64,000 nucleotides of DNA from Curtobacterium caseinilyticum (GTDB lineage: Bacteria > Actinomycetota > Actinomycetes > Actinomycetales > Microbacteriaceae): positions 1 to 64,000 of the forward strand of contig NZ_JAUCMN010000004.1 of the NCBI RefSeq assembly GCF_030363035.1. The letters are read 5' to 3'. This document shows, piece by piece, positions 1-8,346 of this stretch. A program made the position numbers and the translations under genes. Within the stretch, counting starts at the first letter, position 1, and the number at the start of each line of letters is the position of its first letter. The notes beneath the pieces are model-generated. The model did no database searches. It was not told where the DNA came from and saw only the letters and a program-made list of their open reading frames with translations.

Positions 1-65
1 CTAAGCCTCTCAGCGCCGATGGTACTGCAAGGGGGACCTTGTGGGAGAGTAGGACGCCGCCGGAC
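1..65 (+). rRNA. rrf: 5S rRNA, 3' part
   Basis: The first ~65 bases match the conserved 3' half of actinobacterial 5S rRNA: the CTAAGCCTCTCAGCGCCGAT segment, the GGTACTGCA loop, and the closing GTGGGAGAGTAGGACGCCGC arm. The 5' half lies outside the window. An intrinsic terminator follows about 20 bases later, so this is the last gene of an rRNA operon reading into the window. The exact 3' end was placed by eye and may be off by a few bases. Confidence 0.95.
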
Positions 66-85
66 TCAAACATTGCACCACCAGG

Positions 86-116
86 AAACCCCTGACCAAC
101 ACTGGTCAGGGGTTTT
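86..116 (+). terminator. Intrinsic terminator of the rRNA operon
   Basis: AAACCCCTGACCA is followed by a three-base loop and then TGGTCAGGGGTTTT, giving a stem of about 13 bp that ends in a T run. This is a classical rho-independent terminator placed right after the 5S rRNA. Confidence 0.93.
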
Positions 117-180
117 CTGCGTTCGCGGGCGTTCTGAACGGGACCGCGGCAGTATGATCGGCCGACGACGAAGGAGAGCG

Positions 181-1344
181 ATGACCGATCACCTCGAGGT
201 CGCGCTCCCGGAGCCGGGAGCGGTCTGGCCCGTGCTGACCGATGCCACTCGTGCCGCACTGCGCGAGATCCTCGTGCACGGGGTGCTGTCCCGCGCTGAG
301 ATCGCTCGGGCGCTGGGATTGTCGCGCGCGAGCCTGACGCGTGCTGTCCGGACGCTGCAGGAGCACGGGTTCGTCACCGAGGTCGGCACGGGTGTCCGCG
401 GTGCGACCGGTCGGCCCTCCGAGCTCCTGCGAGCCAGCACTGGTGCGTGGGAGTTCCTCGGGATCAAGCTCACGCCGGAGCGCCTCTACGCTGCCGTGAC
501 GGACCTCGGCGGACGGGTCGTCGCACTGCACGAGGAGGCGCTGCGCGACACCGACCCCGAGGCGCTGGTCGGACAGGTGGCCGAGGTCGTCCAGGGTCTG
601 CGTCGGGCATCGCCGGCGATCTGTGCACTCGGCGTGTCCGTCCCCGGTGACGTCGTCACGCGCGACGGTGTCACGGTGGTCGAGGTGTCGCAGTTCCTCG
701 GCTGGCGGGACGTGCCGCTCTCCGGGCTGCTCGAGGAACGGACTGGGCTCGCGACGCACACCGCGAACGACGTGGACGCCCTGACCGCGAAGGAACACTG
801 GATCGGTGCCGGCGCCGGAGTGCGATCGATGGCGCTGGTGACGGTGGGGACGGGCGTCGGCTTCGGCCTCGTCACGAACGGCGAGGTCTCGGAGGGCTCC
901 CACGGGCGCTTCGGTCGCGTCGGGCACCTCCCGGTGTACGGCGGTGGCCCCGACTGCGGCGTGGGGCACCACGGGTGCGTCTCGAGCTACCTGCCGAGTT
1001 CGATCATCGCGCAGAACGCCGGAGCGGGGGACGACGCCTACGACGAGGTGGTCGAGCGTGCGCGGAACGGGGACCCGCGGGCGCTGCAGGCCTTCCGGGA
1101 TGCCGGCACGGCCCTGGGTGTGCTGCTCTCGTCGGTCGTGACCCTCGTCGACCCGGAGTCGATCGTCCTGACGGGTGACGGGCTCCCGGTGTACGACATC
1201 GCGCGGGCCGAGGTGGACGCCGCGTTCCGGCGGGGCCTGCGCCCGTACGAGGCGGCGGTGACGGTCGTCGTGCAGCCGTTCGAGTTCTCCGAGTGGGCGC
1301 GTGCGGCCGCGGTGCTGGCCATCCGACGGTCCCTCCGGTACTGA
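181..1344 (+). CDS. ROK-family transcriptional regulator
   Basis: A 387-aa protein. Residues about 15-75 form a winged helix-turn-helix (SRAEIARALGLSRASLTRAV), followed by a ROK actin-like sugar-sensing domain. ATG 181 was chosen because it has AAGGAGAG just upstream; in-frame codons further upstream run back into the rRNA terminator. The zinc-binding loop of the family (C-x-C-G-x-x-G-C) is altered here: it reads CGVGHHGC, so one cysteine is valine, and the glutamate that normally follows is missing. A pure repressor role is therefore more likely than sugar kinase activity. It precedes the GH42/GH36 operon and is the obvious candidate to bind the two matching 20-bp operators at 1367 and 8279. 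The inducer is unknown, but a sugar released from galactosides or mannosides fits the neighbours. Confidence 0.93.
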   Translation: MTDHLEVALPEPGAVWPVLTDATRAALREILVHGVLSRAEIARALGLSRASLTRAVRTLQEHGFVTEVGTGVRGATGRPSELLRASTGAWEFLGIKLTPERLYAAVTDLGGRVVALHEEALRDTDPEALVGQVAEVVQGLRRASPAICALGVSVPGDVVTRDGVTVVEVSQFLGWRDVPLSGLLEERTGLATHTANDVDALTAKEHWIGAGAGVRSMALVTVGTGVGFGLVTNGEVSEGSHGRFGRVGHLPVYGGGPDCGVGHHGCVSSYLPSSIIAQNAGAGDDAYDEVVERARNGDPRALQAFRDAGTALGVLLSSVVTLVDPESIVLTGDGLPVYDIARAEVDAAFRRGLRPYEAAVTVVVQPFEFSEWARAAAVLAIRRSLRY

Positions 1345-1366
1345 TCGGCACGGCCCGCGCGAGTGC

Positions 1367-1386
1367 TTAGTTACACGAGTTGACAA
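1367..1386. promoter_or_regulatory. Candidate ROK operator 1, overlapping a -35 box
   Basis: TTAGTT, eight bases, then TGACAA. It matches the site at 8279 in 11 of 12 half-site positions with identical spacing, and the two halves are an imperfect inverted repeat (TTAGTT against TTGTCA). A TTGACA hexamer at 1380-1385 overlaps the right half and could be the -35 element for the GH42 gene; the -10 at about 1403-1409 is poor. Bound protein would block transcription of the GH42-GH36 operon. Confidence 0.6.
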
Positions 1387-1437
1387 AGGCCGCCGGCGAA
1401 CGGGATGCTGGTCGTGTCCACCGTCGAAGGAGATGTC

Positions 1438-3453
1438 GTGACCGCTGCCCGTTCCGTGCCCTGGCCCACCGAGGGGCTGTCCTTCGGAGGTGACTACAGT
1501 CCCGAGCAGTGGCCGCGCGAGGTGTGGGACGAGGACGTCCGCCTCATGCGCGAAGCCGGGGTGAACCTGGTCACCGTCGGGGTGTTCTCGTGGGCGTTGC
1601 TCGAGCGATCGCCGGGGGAGTACACCTGGGCGTGGCTGGACGAGGTGCTGGACCTGCTGCACGCCAACGGCATCGCGGTCGACCTGGCCACGCCGACGGC
1701 TGCCCCGCCGAACTGGCTGCTCACGGCGCACCCCGAGGTGCTGCCGGTGGACGCCACCGAACGGCGCGAGCGCCCCGGCGGTCGCCTCGGCTGGTGCCCG
1801 GCGTCCCCGGTGTTCCGCGAGCACGCCCTGCGCATCGTCGACGCGATCGCCGAGCGGTACGGCAAGCACCCCGCCGTGCGGCTGTGGCACGTCAGCAACG
1901 AGCTCGGCGGCGGCAACGGCCGCTGCTTCTGCGAGGTGTCGGCAGCGGACTTCCGGCGCTGGGTCCGCGAGCGGTACACCGACGTCGACGCGGCGAACGC
2001 GGCGTGGGGCACGGCCTTCTGGGGGCACACGTACACGTCGTTCGACGAGGTCTCGCCGCCGCGCGGGGTGGGCGGTGCGCCGAACCCGGGGCTCGCACTC
2101 GACTTCGAGCGGTACTCCTCGGACGCCCTGCTCGCGCACTTCACCGCCGAGCGCACGGTCATCGAGCGGCACTCGGACGTCCCGGTCACCACGAACTTCA
2201 TGGTCGGTGCCGGCTCGCAGGTCGTCGACTACGCCGAGTGGGCGCAGCACGTCGCGATCCCGGCGAACGACCACTACACGCTGGTGGACGACCCGGACCG
2301 GGCCGAGGACCTCGCGGTGTCGGCCGACCGGATGCGCGGCATCGCCCGGGGTCGCACGCCGTGGCTGCTCATGGAGCACTCGACCGGCGGCCCGAGCTGG
2401 CAGCAGCGCAACCGCGCGAAGGAGCCCGGCGAGCTGATCCGCAACTCCCTCGCGCACGTCGCACGCGGGTCGGACGGGGCGCTGTTCTTCCAGTGGCGCG
2501 CCTCGACCGCGGGAGCCGAGCAGTTCCACTCCGCGATGGTCCCGCACGCCGGCACCCGCACCCGGGTCTGGCGCGAGGTCTGCACCCTCGGCCGTGCGCT
2601 CGAGGCGCTCGCCCCGGTGCAGGGCGCACCCGTCGAAGCCGCCCGGGTCGCGATCGTCGTGGACGAGGCGTCGGGCTGGGCACTGCAGGCCGGGCTCAAG
2701 CCGCACCGAGGACTGCGGTACGGGCACGAGGTCCGGGCGTGGCACACCGCGTTCTGGCGTCGGCAGGTCACCACGGACGTGGTCCCGCTCGACGCCGACC
2801 TGACCGGGTACGACGTGGTCGTCCTGCCGACGTTGTTCGTCGTCGACGCGGCCTCGGCAGCGCGCATCAGCGCCGTGGTCGACCGCGGCGCGACCCTGCT
2901 CGTCACCTACGCCTCGGGCATCGTCGACGAGACCGCGCGGGTGCTGACCGGTGGCTACCCGGGTGCCTTCCGCGAGGTGCTCGGTGTCTGGGCGGAGGAG
3001 TTCGTCCCGCTGCAGCGTGACCAGCACGCGCGGCTCGACGACGGCACGGTGGTCACCGACTGGGCGGAGGACCTCGTGGTCGAGGACGCCGACGTCGTGC
3101 TCCGGCACGTCGACGGCCCGCTCGCCGGTCGCCCGGCGGTCACCCGCCGCGCCGCCGGCGGCGGCGCCTGGTACGTCTCCGCGATGCTCGACCAGGACGG
3201 CGTGCAGCGGATCGTGGACCGGGTCGTCGAGGAGCGGGCGGTCCCGCGGACGGTCACCGCGCCTCCCGGCCTGGAGGCGGTGCGTCGCGTCCGCGACGAC
3301 GGTTCCGGTGTCCTGTTCCTGCTCAACCACCGCGATGACGACGTGACGGTCGTCGCGTCCGGCACGGACCTGCTCGACGGCTCCGGGCAGGGCCCGGAGA
3401 CCGTCGTGTCCGCCGGTGGCGTCCGCGTGCTGCTCGAGGCGGCGACGGCATGA
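1438..3453 (+). CDS. GH42 beta-galactosidase
   Basis: A 671-aa protein of normal length for glycoside hydrolase family 42, predicted cytoplasmic because no signal peptide is seen. It should cleave terminal beta-galactose from oligosaccharides. The TIM-barrel acid/base glutamate is E155 in HVSNELGG, and the nucleophile is E313 in LLMEHSTGG. The C-terminal part has the family's beta-galactosidase trimerisation and beta domains. GTG 1438 was chosen because AAGGAG sits five bases upstream; an in-frame ATG at 1405 lies inside the promoter region. Its stop overlaps the start of the GH36 gene (ATGA), so the two are translationally coupled. The ROK gene upstream and the operator at 1367 suggest induction by the transported sugar. 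Confidence 0.93.
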   Translation: MTAARSVPWPTEGLSFGGDYSPEQWPREVWDEDVRLMREAGVNLVTVGVFSWALLERSPGEYTWAWLDEVLDLLHANGIAVDLATPTAAPPNWLLTAHPEVLPVDATERRERPGGRLGWCPASPVFREHALRIVDAIAERYGKHPAVRLWHVSNELGGGNGRCFCEVSAADFRRWVRERYTDVDAANAAWGTAFWGHTYTSFDEVSPPRGVGGAPNPGLALDFERYSSDALLAHFTAERTVIERHSDVPVTTNFMVGAGSQVVDYAEWAQHVAIPANDHYTLVDDPDRAEDLAVSADRMRGIARGRTPWLLMEHSTGGPSWQQRNRAKEPGELIRNSLAHVARGSDGALFFQWRASTAGAEQFHSAMVPHAGTRTRVWREVCTLGRALEALAPVQGAPVEAARVAIVVDEASGWALQAGLKPHRGLRYGHEVRAWHTAFWRRQVTTDVVPLDADLTGYDVVVLPTLFVVDAASAARISAVVDRGATLLVTYASGIVDETARVLTGGYPGAFREVLGVWAEEFVPLQRDQHARLDDGTVVTDWAEDLVVEDADVVLRHVDGPLAGRPAVTRRAAGGGAWYVSAMLDQDGVQRIVDRVVEERAVPRTVTAPPGLEAVRRVRDDGSGVLFLLNHRDDDVTVVASGTDLLDGSGQGPETVVSAGGVRVLLEAATA

Positions 3454-5609
3454 CCGTCGTGGAGCGCGACGTCGCGCCCACCGGGCTGCCGGAGCGGACC
3501 GTGCTCGTGCTGCGTGGCGGCGGCGTCGGACTGGTGCTCGCGACGCGGCCGGACGGGCTGCCCGAGGTGCTGCACTGGGGGCGGGACACCGGCGCGGTGT
3601 CGGCGTCGGACGCGGAGGACCTCGTGCTCGCGCAGGACCGTGCGGTCTCGCCGAGCGCCTACGACGCCGCGTGGCCGCTGACGCTGCTGCCCACCGAGCA
3701 CGACGGGTGGGAGGGGCGGCCCGGGATCGCCGGGCAGGTCGGCGGACGACCGCTCGTGCCGGTGTGGCGGGACGTCACGGTGTCCGAGGCCGAGGCCGAG
3801 GGCGCACTCGTCGTCGACGCGGTGTCGGACGAGCTGACGCTGTCGCTCGTCCTCGCCCTCGACGCCGCCGGCGTGCTCCGGGTGCGACCGACGGTCACCA
3901 ACACCGGTGCCGAGGACGTCGAGCTGGCCGCGCTCGAGGCCGTGCTGCCGGTGGGGGAGCGTGCTGCGGAGGTGCTCGACCTCGCCGGCAAGTGGACGCG
4001 CGAGCGGACCCCGCAGCGGCGGGCCCTGACCGACGGCGTGCACGTGCGCGAGAGCCGCCGCGGTCGCACGGGCCACGACGCCCCGACCCTGACGATCCTC
4101 GGCACGGCCGGCTTCGACGACGCGCTCGGCGAGCTGTGGGCGGTACACCCGGCCTGGAGCGCGGACACCGTGCACCGCATCGACCGGTTGGCGGAGGCCC
4201 GGACCCTGCTCGGCGCGGGCGAACTGCTGCGGGCGGGCGAGGTGGTCCTCCGACCGGCGGAGGTGTTCACGGCACCCGAGACGGTCTTCGTGTGGAGCGA
4301 CACCGGACTCGACGGGCTGTCGGCTCGGCTGCACGACTCGTTGCGCGCGCGGCCCGGGCACCCCGTGACGCCCCGGCCGGTGGTCCTCAACACGTGGGAG
4401 GCGGTGTACTTCCGGCAGGAGCTGGAGCCGCTGCTCGAACTGGCCCGGGCTGCGGCGGACGTCGGCGTCGAGCGGTTCGTGCTCGACGACGGGTGGTTCA
4501 CCGGTCGCCGCTCGGACACGACGTCGCTCGGCGACTGGACGGTCGACGCCGAGGTCTGGCCGGACGGGCTCGGCCCGCTGGTCGACGGGGTCCGGGCCCT
4601 CGGGATGGACTTCGGGCTCTGGTTCGAGCCGGAGTGCGTCAGCCCGGTCTCGGCCCTCGCCGAGGCGCACCCGGACTGGTTCCTGCAGGACCCCGACCAG
4701 GCGCGGACCTGGCGGCACGAGTACACGCTCGACTTCGCGCGCGCCGAGGTCCGCGCGCACGTGCTCGAGCGGATGTCCGCCGTGATCGAGGAGCGCCACG
4801 TCGACTTCGTGAAGTGGGACCAGAACCGCGATGTCGTGCAGACAGTGCACGCCGGACGGGTCGGCCTCGGTGCCCACACCCGTGGGGTGTACGCGGTGAT
4901 GGACGAACTGCGCCGACGGCACCCGTGGTTGGAGATCGAGGCCTGTGCCTCCGGCGGCGCCCGGGTCGACCTCGGCGTGCTCGAGCGGACCGACCGGGTG
5001 TGGGCCTCCGACTCGAACGACGCGATGGAACGCCTGGCGATCCAGCGGTGGACGGAGCTGCTGCTGCCGCCGGAGCTCATCGGCTCGCACGTCGGTCCCG
5101 AGGTCGCCCACACCACCGGCCGGCACCTCGACCTGGACTTCCGGATGGCGGTGTCGCTGTTCGGCAGCGCCGGCATCGAGACCGACGTCACCCGCTGCAC
5201 ACCCGCCGAGCGCGACCGGCTGCGGGAGTGGACGGCGCTGTACAAGCGGGAGCGCGGGCTGCTGCACTCCGGGCGGGTGCACCACGTCGACCTCGGTGAC
5301 CCGGGCCTCGCGACGACGGTGGTCGTCGGCACCGACCAGGACCGAGCCCTCGCGCGGGTCGTGCGGAGCGAGACCGGGCCGCGGGCGCTCGCGGTGCCAC
5401 TGCGCTTCCGCGGGCTCGACCGCCGTCGGCGCTACCGGGTGGCCCCGGTGACCGGACTACGGGTGCCGAAGGGCGTCGACGTCACCCGGACGCCGTGGCT
5501 CGAGCGGGGGAGCGTCGAGCTGCCCGGAGCGGTGCTCGAGGACCTCGGGGTCCGGCTGCCGTCGCTCGCGCCCGGCACCGCCCTCGTGCTCGAGGCACAG
5601 GCGGTCTGA
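3450..5609 (+). CDS. GH36 alpha-galactosidase
   Basis: A 719-aa cytoplasmic alpha-galactosidase of the long bacterial GH36 type. An N-terminal beta-sandwich is followed by the catalytic barrel (FVLDDGWFTGRR, then GLWFEPE) and a C-terminal beta domain. The nucleophile is D457 in VKWDQNRD and the acid/base is D521 in ASDSNDAMER. Expected substrates are melibiose, raffinose-type sugars or alpha-1,6-galactosyl side chains on mannan oligosaccharides. It overlaps the GH42 gene by four bases and ends the first operon. A second GH36 enzyme at 13871 is clearly divergent, so the pair is not a recent duplication. Confidence 0.95.
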   Translation: MTVVERDVAPTGLPERTVLVLRGGGVGLVLATRPDGLPEVLHWGRDTGAVSASDAEDLVLAQDRAVSPSAYDAAWPLTLLPTEHDGWEGRPGIAGQVGGRPLVPVWRDVTVSEAEAEGALVVDAVSDELTLSLVLALDAAGVLRVRPTVTNTGAEDVELAALEAVLPVGERAAEVLDLAGKWTRERTPQRRALTDGVHVRESRRGRTGHDAPTLTILGTAGFDDALGELWAVHPAWSADTVHRIDRLAEARTLLGAGELLRAGEVVLRPAEVFTAPETVFVWSDTGLDGLSARLHDSLRARPGHPVTPRPVVLNTWEAVYFRQELEPLLELARAAADVGVERFVLDDGWFTGRRSDTTSLGDWTVDAEVWPDGLGPLVDGVRALGMDFGLWFEPECVSPVSALAEAHPDWFLQDPDQARTWRHEYTLDFARAEVRAHVLERMSAVIEERHVDFVKWDQNRDVVQTVHAGRVGLGAHTRGVYAVMDELRRRHPWLEIEACASGGARVDLGVLERTDRVWASDSNDAMERLAIQRWTELLLPPELIGSHVGPEVAHTTGRHLDLDFRMAVSLFGSAGIETDVTRCTPAERDRLREWTALYKRERGLLHSGRVHHVDLGDPGLATTVVVGTDQDRALARVVRSETGPRALAVPLRFRGLDRRRRYRVAPVTGLRVPKGVDVTRTPWLERGSVELPGAVLEDLGVRLPSLAPGTALVLEAQAV

Positions 5610-5635
5610 GCCGCGGTTCCCCTCCGGGGGCTGCC

Positions 5636-5700
5636 GAGGCTCGGCCATGCGGACACCTTCGCGGTCCAGGACCGCGAAGGTGTCCGCGTGCGCGAGCCTC
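5636..5700. terminator. Long hairpin between convergent genes
   Basis: A perfect 17-bp inverted repeat (GCGGACACCTTCGCGGT at 5649-5665 against 5671-5687, loop CCAGG) is nested inside a second 8-bp repeat (GAGGCTCG at 5636 against CGAGCCTC at 5693). It lies 26 bases after the GH36 stop and 29 bases before the end of the convergent GH2 gene. There is no T run, as is common in high-GC actinobacteria. It is best read as a bidirectional terminator. Confidence 0.75.
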
Positions 5701-5729
5701 GGGACGATGCGGCCGTCTGCGGCCGCCCC

Positions 5730-8240
5730 TCAGGGGAGCAGGTCGCCGGCGTGCCGCAGGACGAGCGGGCCGGTGAGCCCCTCGGCGTCGATGCCGGGTG
5801 CGCGGGTGACCGTGACGGTGACGTGCTCGCCGGGCAGCAGGGACACCAGGCCGTCGTCGACCCGGGCGGTCGACACGAGCCGGTCCGGGAAGAGCGACAG
5901 GTCGCGGACGTACCCGCTCGCCGTCACCGTGACCCGGGCGCCGTCGTCGGTCGCCTCCACCTCGGTCGTGAACGGTCGGCGTGCGAGTCGCTGGTCCACC
6001 ACCTCGGCGAGGTCGTGCACCCGCCGACCGGAGGACGTGCCGGTGACGACGAGGACCTCGCCGGCGGGGTCCTCCGACCGGGCGACCTCGACCGGCAGCG
6101 GCACCCGGACCGCGTCCACCGGGGCGACCGTCACGGACGTGCTCGTCGACGCGAGGACCGTGCCGTCGAACGACCGCCGCTCGACGACGAGGTCGTCCGT
6201 GACCACACCGGCGCCGGCGTTCACGACGACGACCTCGGTGCCGGTACCGTCCTCCGACGGCTGGACGGTGGCGAGGACCGGACGGTAGGCCTGCCGGACC
6301 GCGTACCAGACCGGCTTGCGGTGCCCGGCGTGGTCGACGAGCGCCCACGAGACCACGGGCCAGTCGTCGTTCAGCTGCCAGACGACCATCCCGGTGTTGT
6401 CCGGCGTGCGGGACCGGAACCAGTCCATGCCGAACCGGATCGCGTGCGCCTGGTTGAGCTGCGCCGCCCAGTGCCAGTCCTCGATGCTGCGCGGCTCGGG
6501 CAGGTGTCCGCGCATGCCGTCGGCGAGCTTCCGGTTGCCCTCGTGCGCCTTCTGGTGGACGAGCATCTCGTGGCCGTCGGGGTCGAGGGGCTCGTCGTGC
6601 ACCACGGCGGTGAGTGTCGACCAGGCCGGCGGCCCCTGGTACCCGAACTCGGCGACGAACCGGGGGCGCCAGTCGGCGTACGCGGTGTAGTCCTTCGTGT
6701 TCCAGACGTCCCAGATGTGCACGGTGCCGTTGCGGTCGTCGTTCGGGTGCAGGTACTCGTCGAACGAGAACGGGGACCCGGGCGTGTACGGCCTGGTCGG
6801 GTCGAGTTCGGCGACGACCGCGGGCAGCAGGGAGCGGTAGTAGCCGTTGCCCCACGTGCGCCCGACGAGCGACGGTCGCCAGCCCCACTCGGCGTAGGCG
6901 ACGAGGTTCTCGTTGTTGCCGTTCCAGACGACGAGCGACGGGTGCGGGCTGAGCCGGGTGACCGCCTCGCGGACCTCGGGCTCGACCTCGTCCGCGAGCC
7001 AGGGCTCCTCGGCGTAGGCGGCGCAGGCGAAGAGGAAGTCCTGCCACACGAGCACGCCGAGCTCGTCGCAGCGGTCGTACAGGTCGTCGGACTCGTAGAT
7101 CCCGCCGCCCCAGACCCGGAGCAGGTTGACGTTCGCCTCGATCGCGTCGTCGATCCGCTCGGCGTAGCGCTCGGGCGTCATCTCGGTCAGGTACGCGTGG
7201 TCCGGGATCCAGTTCGCCCCGCGGACGATCACGGGCTCGTCGTTCACCCGGAGCAGGAACGGCGCACCGCCGGCGTCGGCAGCGGTGTCGAGCGTGACCG
7301 TCCGGAAGCCGACGCGCCCGGTCCAGACGTCGTCGCCGACCTCGACGCGGACGTCGTACAGCGGCTGCTCGCCGTGGCCGCGCGGCCACCAGACCGCGAC
7401 GTCGGGCAGCTCGAGGCGGACCGCGGCGGACCCGGCCGCGCGACCACCGGTGACGGGACGCGACCCCGTCACGGACGTGCCGTGACCGGAGACGGTGGTG
7501 CGCGCCTCCAGGCCGGTGCCGGTGGTGCCCTCGACCACGGGAGCCGAGCCGATGTGCTGGCGGTACTCGCCGCTGGTACCGGCGTGCTCGACGTCGACGT
7601 GGGCGTTGAGCACGCCGGTGGTGCCGTCGACGTCGACGAGGGGACGGACCGCGGCGATGCGGACACCGCTCCACGACTCGATGCCGATCGAGCGCCAGAC
7701 ACCGCTCGTCGCGACGTCGACGCCCCAGTCCCAGCCGAAGTTCGACGCGTTCTTGCGGAGCGCGTTGTACGGGTGGTGGTTCACGTGGGGGAGCTCCCCG
7801 CCGTGCTGTTCCGACAGTCGGACGGCGGCGGGCACCGGCGCGTCGAAGGTGACCACGAGTTCGTTCTCCCCCGGTCGGAGGAGGTGCCCGACGGGGAAGC
7901 GGTACGAGCGGTGCTGGTTCGCGGTCGTCGCGATGACGATGCCGTTCAGCTCGATGGTGGCGAGGGTGTCGAGCCCCTCGGCCACGAGGTCGTGGCGCGC
8001 CTCGGTGCGGGCGTCGTCCCAGGTGAAGGTCCGGCGGTAGCGCCACACCGTGTCGCCGATCCACTGCGTCGCCGCCTCGCCGTCACCGTCGAACGGGTCC
8101 GGGATCCGCCCCGCGCGCAGGAGGTCGGTGTGCACGCATCCCGGCACCACCGCCTCGATTGGGGTTCGGAACGGCTCGGACTCCGCCGGTCCGGTCACCG
8201 CCTCGAGGGTCCAGGGGCCGTCCAGTGTCGTGCGCTCCAT
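5730..8240 (-). CDS. GH2 beta-mannosidase
   Basis: An 836-aa glycoside hydrolase family 2 protein. The N-terminal sugar-binding domain contains the GCVHTDLLRAG and DTVWRYRRTF motifs typical of beta-mannosidases rather than beta-galactosidases. The immunoglobulin-like domain is followed by a TIM barrel with acid/base E444 in VWNGNNEN and nucleophile E531 in VAEFGYQG. It should release mannose from the non-reducing end of manno-oligosaccharides in the cytoplasm. The ATG at 8240 has GAGGAGG upstream. The gene is divergent from the ABC importer, and its likely promoter (TTGACG, 16 bases, TAAACT) overlaps the operator at 8279, so both directions would be controlled by the same protein. Substrate choice rests on motif recall, not a search. 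Confidence 0.9.
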   Translation of the reverse strand: MERTTLDGPWTLEAVTGPAESEPFRTPIEAVVPGCVHTDLLRAGRIPDPFDGDGEAATQWIGDTVWRYRRTFTWDDARTEARHDLVAEGLDTLATIELNGIVIATTANQHRSYRFPVGHLLRPGENELVVTFDAPVPAAVRLSEQHGGELPHVNHHPYNALRKNASNFGWDWGVDVATSGVWRSIGIESWSGVRIAAVRPLVDVDGTTGVLNAHVDVEHAGTSGEYRQHIGSAPVVEGTTGTGLEARTTVSGHGTSVTGSRPVTGGRAAGSAAVRLELPDVAVWWPRGHGEQPLYDVRVEVGDDVWTGRVGFRTVTLDTAADAGGAPFLLRVNDEPVIVRGANWIPDHAYLTEMTPERYAERIDDAIEANVNLLRVWGGGIYESDDLYDRCDELGVLVWQDFLFACAAYAEEPWLADEVEPEVREAVTRLSPHPSLVVWNGNNENLVAYAEWGWRPSLVGRTWGNGYYRSLLPAVVAELDPTRPYTPGSPFSFDEYLHPNDDRNGTVHIWDVWNTKDYTAYADWRPRFVAEFGYQGPPAWSTLTAVVHDEPLDPDGHEMLVHQKAHEGNRKLADGMRGHLPEPRSIEDWHWAAQLNQAHAIRFGMDWFRSRTPDNTGMVVWQLNDDWPVVSWALVDHAGHRKPVWYAVRQAYRPVLATVQPSEDGTGTEVVVVNAGAGVVTDDLVVERRSFDGTVLASTSTSVTVAPVDAVRVPLPVEVARSEDPAGEVLVVTGTSSGRRVHDLAEVVDQRLARRPFTTEVEATDDGARVTVTASGYVRDLSLFPDRLVSTARVDDGLVSLLPGEHVTVTVTRAPGIDAEGLTGPLVLRHAGDLLP

Positions 8241-8269
8241 CGCGCCTCCTCAGATCGTCGTGCGAATGC

Positions 8270-8298
8270 TTGACCGGGTTAGTTTAGCCGTGTAACAA
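8270..8298 (+). promoter_or_regulatory. Promoter of the oligosaccharide importer operon
   Basis: TTGACC at 8270-8275, a 17-base spacer, then TAACAA at 8293-8298. This resembles the sigma-70 type consensus well, and the first codon follows 48 bases after the -10. The -10 is the right half of operator 2, a layout expected for repression by steric block. Confidence 0.6.
8279..8298. promoter_or_regulatory. Candidate ROK operator 2 in the divergent promoter region
   Basis: TTAGTT, eight bases, then TAACAA. It has the same 6-8-6 layout as the site at 1367. It lies inside the only gap between the GH2 gene and the importer operon and overlaps the predicted promoters of both. In a region that is otherwise GC-rich, a shared AT-rich 20-mer is unlikely to be chance. 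Confidence 0.65.
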
Positions 8299-8308
8299 TC
8301 GCCGTCAA
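8281..8308 (-). promoter_or_regulatory. Promoter of the beta-mannosidase gene
   Basis: Read on the minus strand, TTGACG (8308-8303) is followed after 16 bases by TAAACT (8286-8281). It is face to face with the importer promoter and covers most of operator 2. The -10 is a 4 of 6 match, so this is a moderate prediction. Confidence 0.45.
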
Positions 8309-8346
8309 CGAACTGGACTGCGACGGAGCAGACCGAGAGGACAACG

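Noticed and set aside
106..3330. A 1074-aa open frame on the minus strand across the ROK and GH42 genes
   Set aside because: It is an antisense shadow of high-GC coding DNA: Arg/Asp/Val-rich composition, no domain, and it covers two genes with clear catalytic motifs.
2955..5285. A 776-aa minus-strand frame opposite the GH42/GH36 genes
   Set aside because: Same shadow effect; the plus-strand genes have complete active sites and the shadow has none.
5688..8273. An 861-aa plus-strand frame opposite the beta-mannosidase
   Set aside because: It is the complement of a GH2 gene with both catalytic glutamates; no domain in the shadow.
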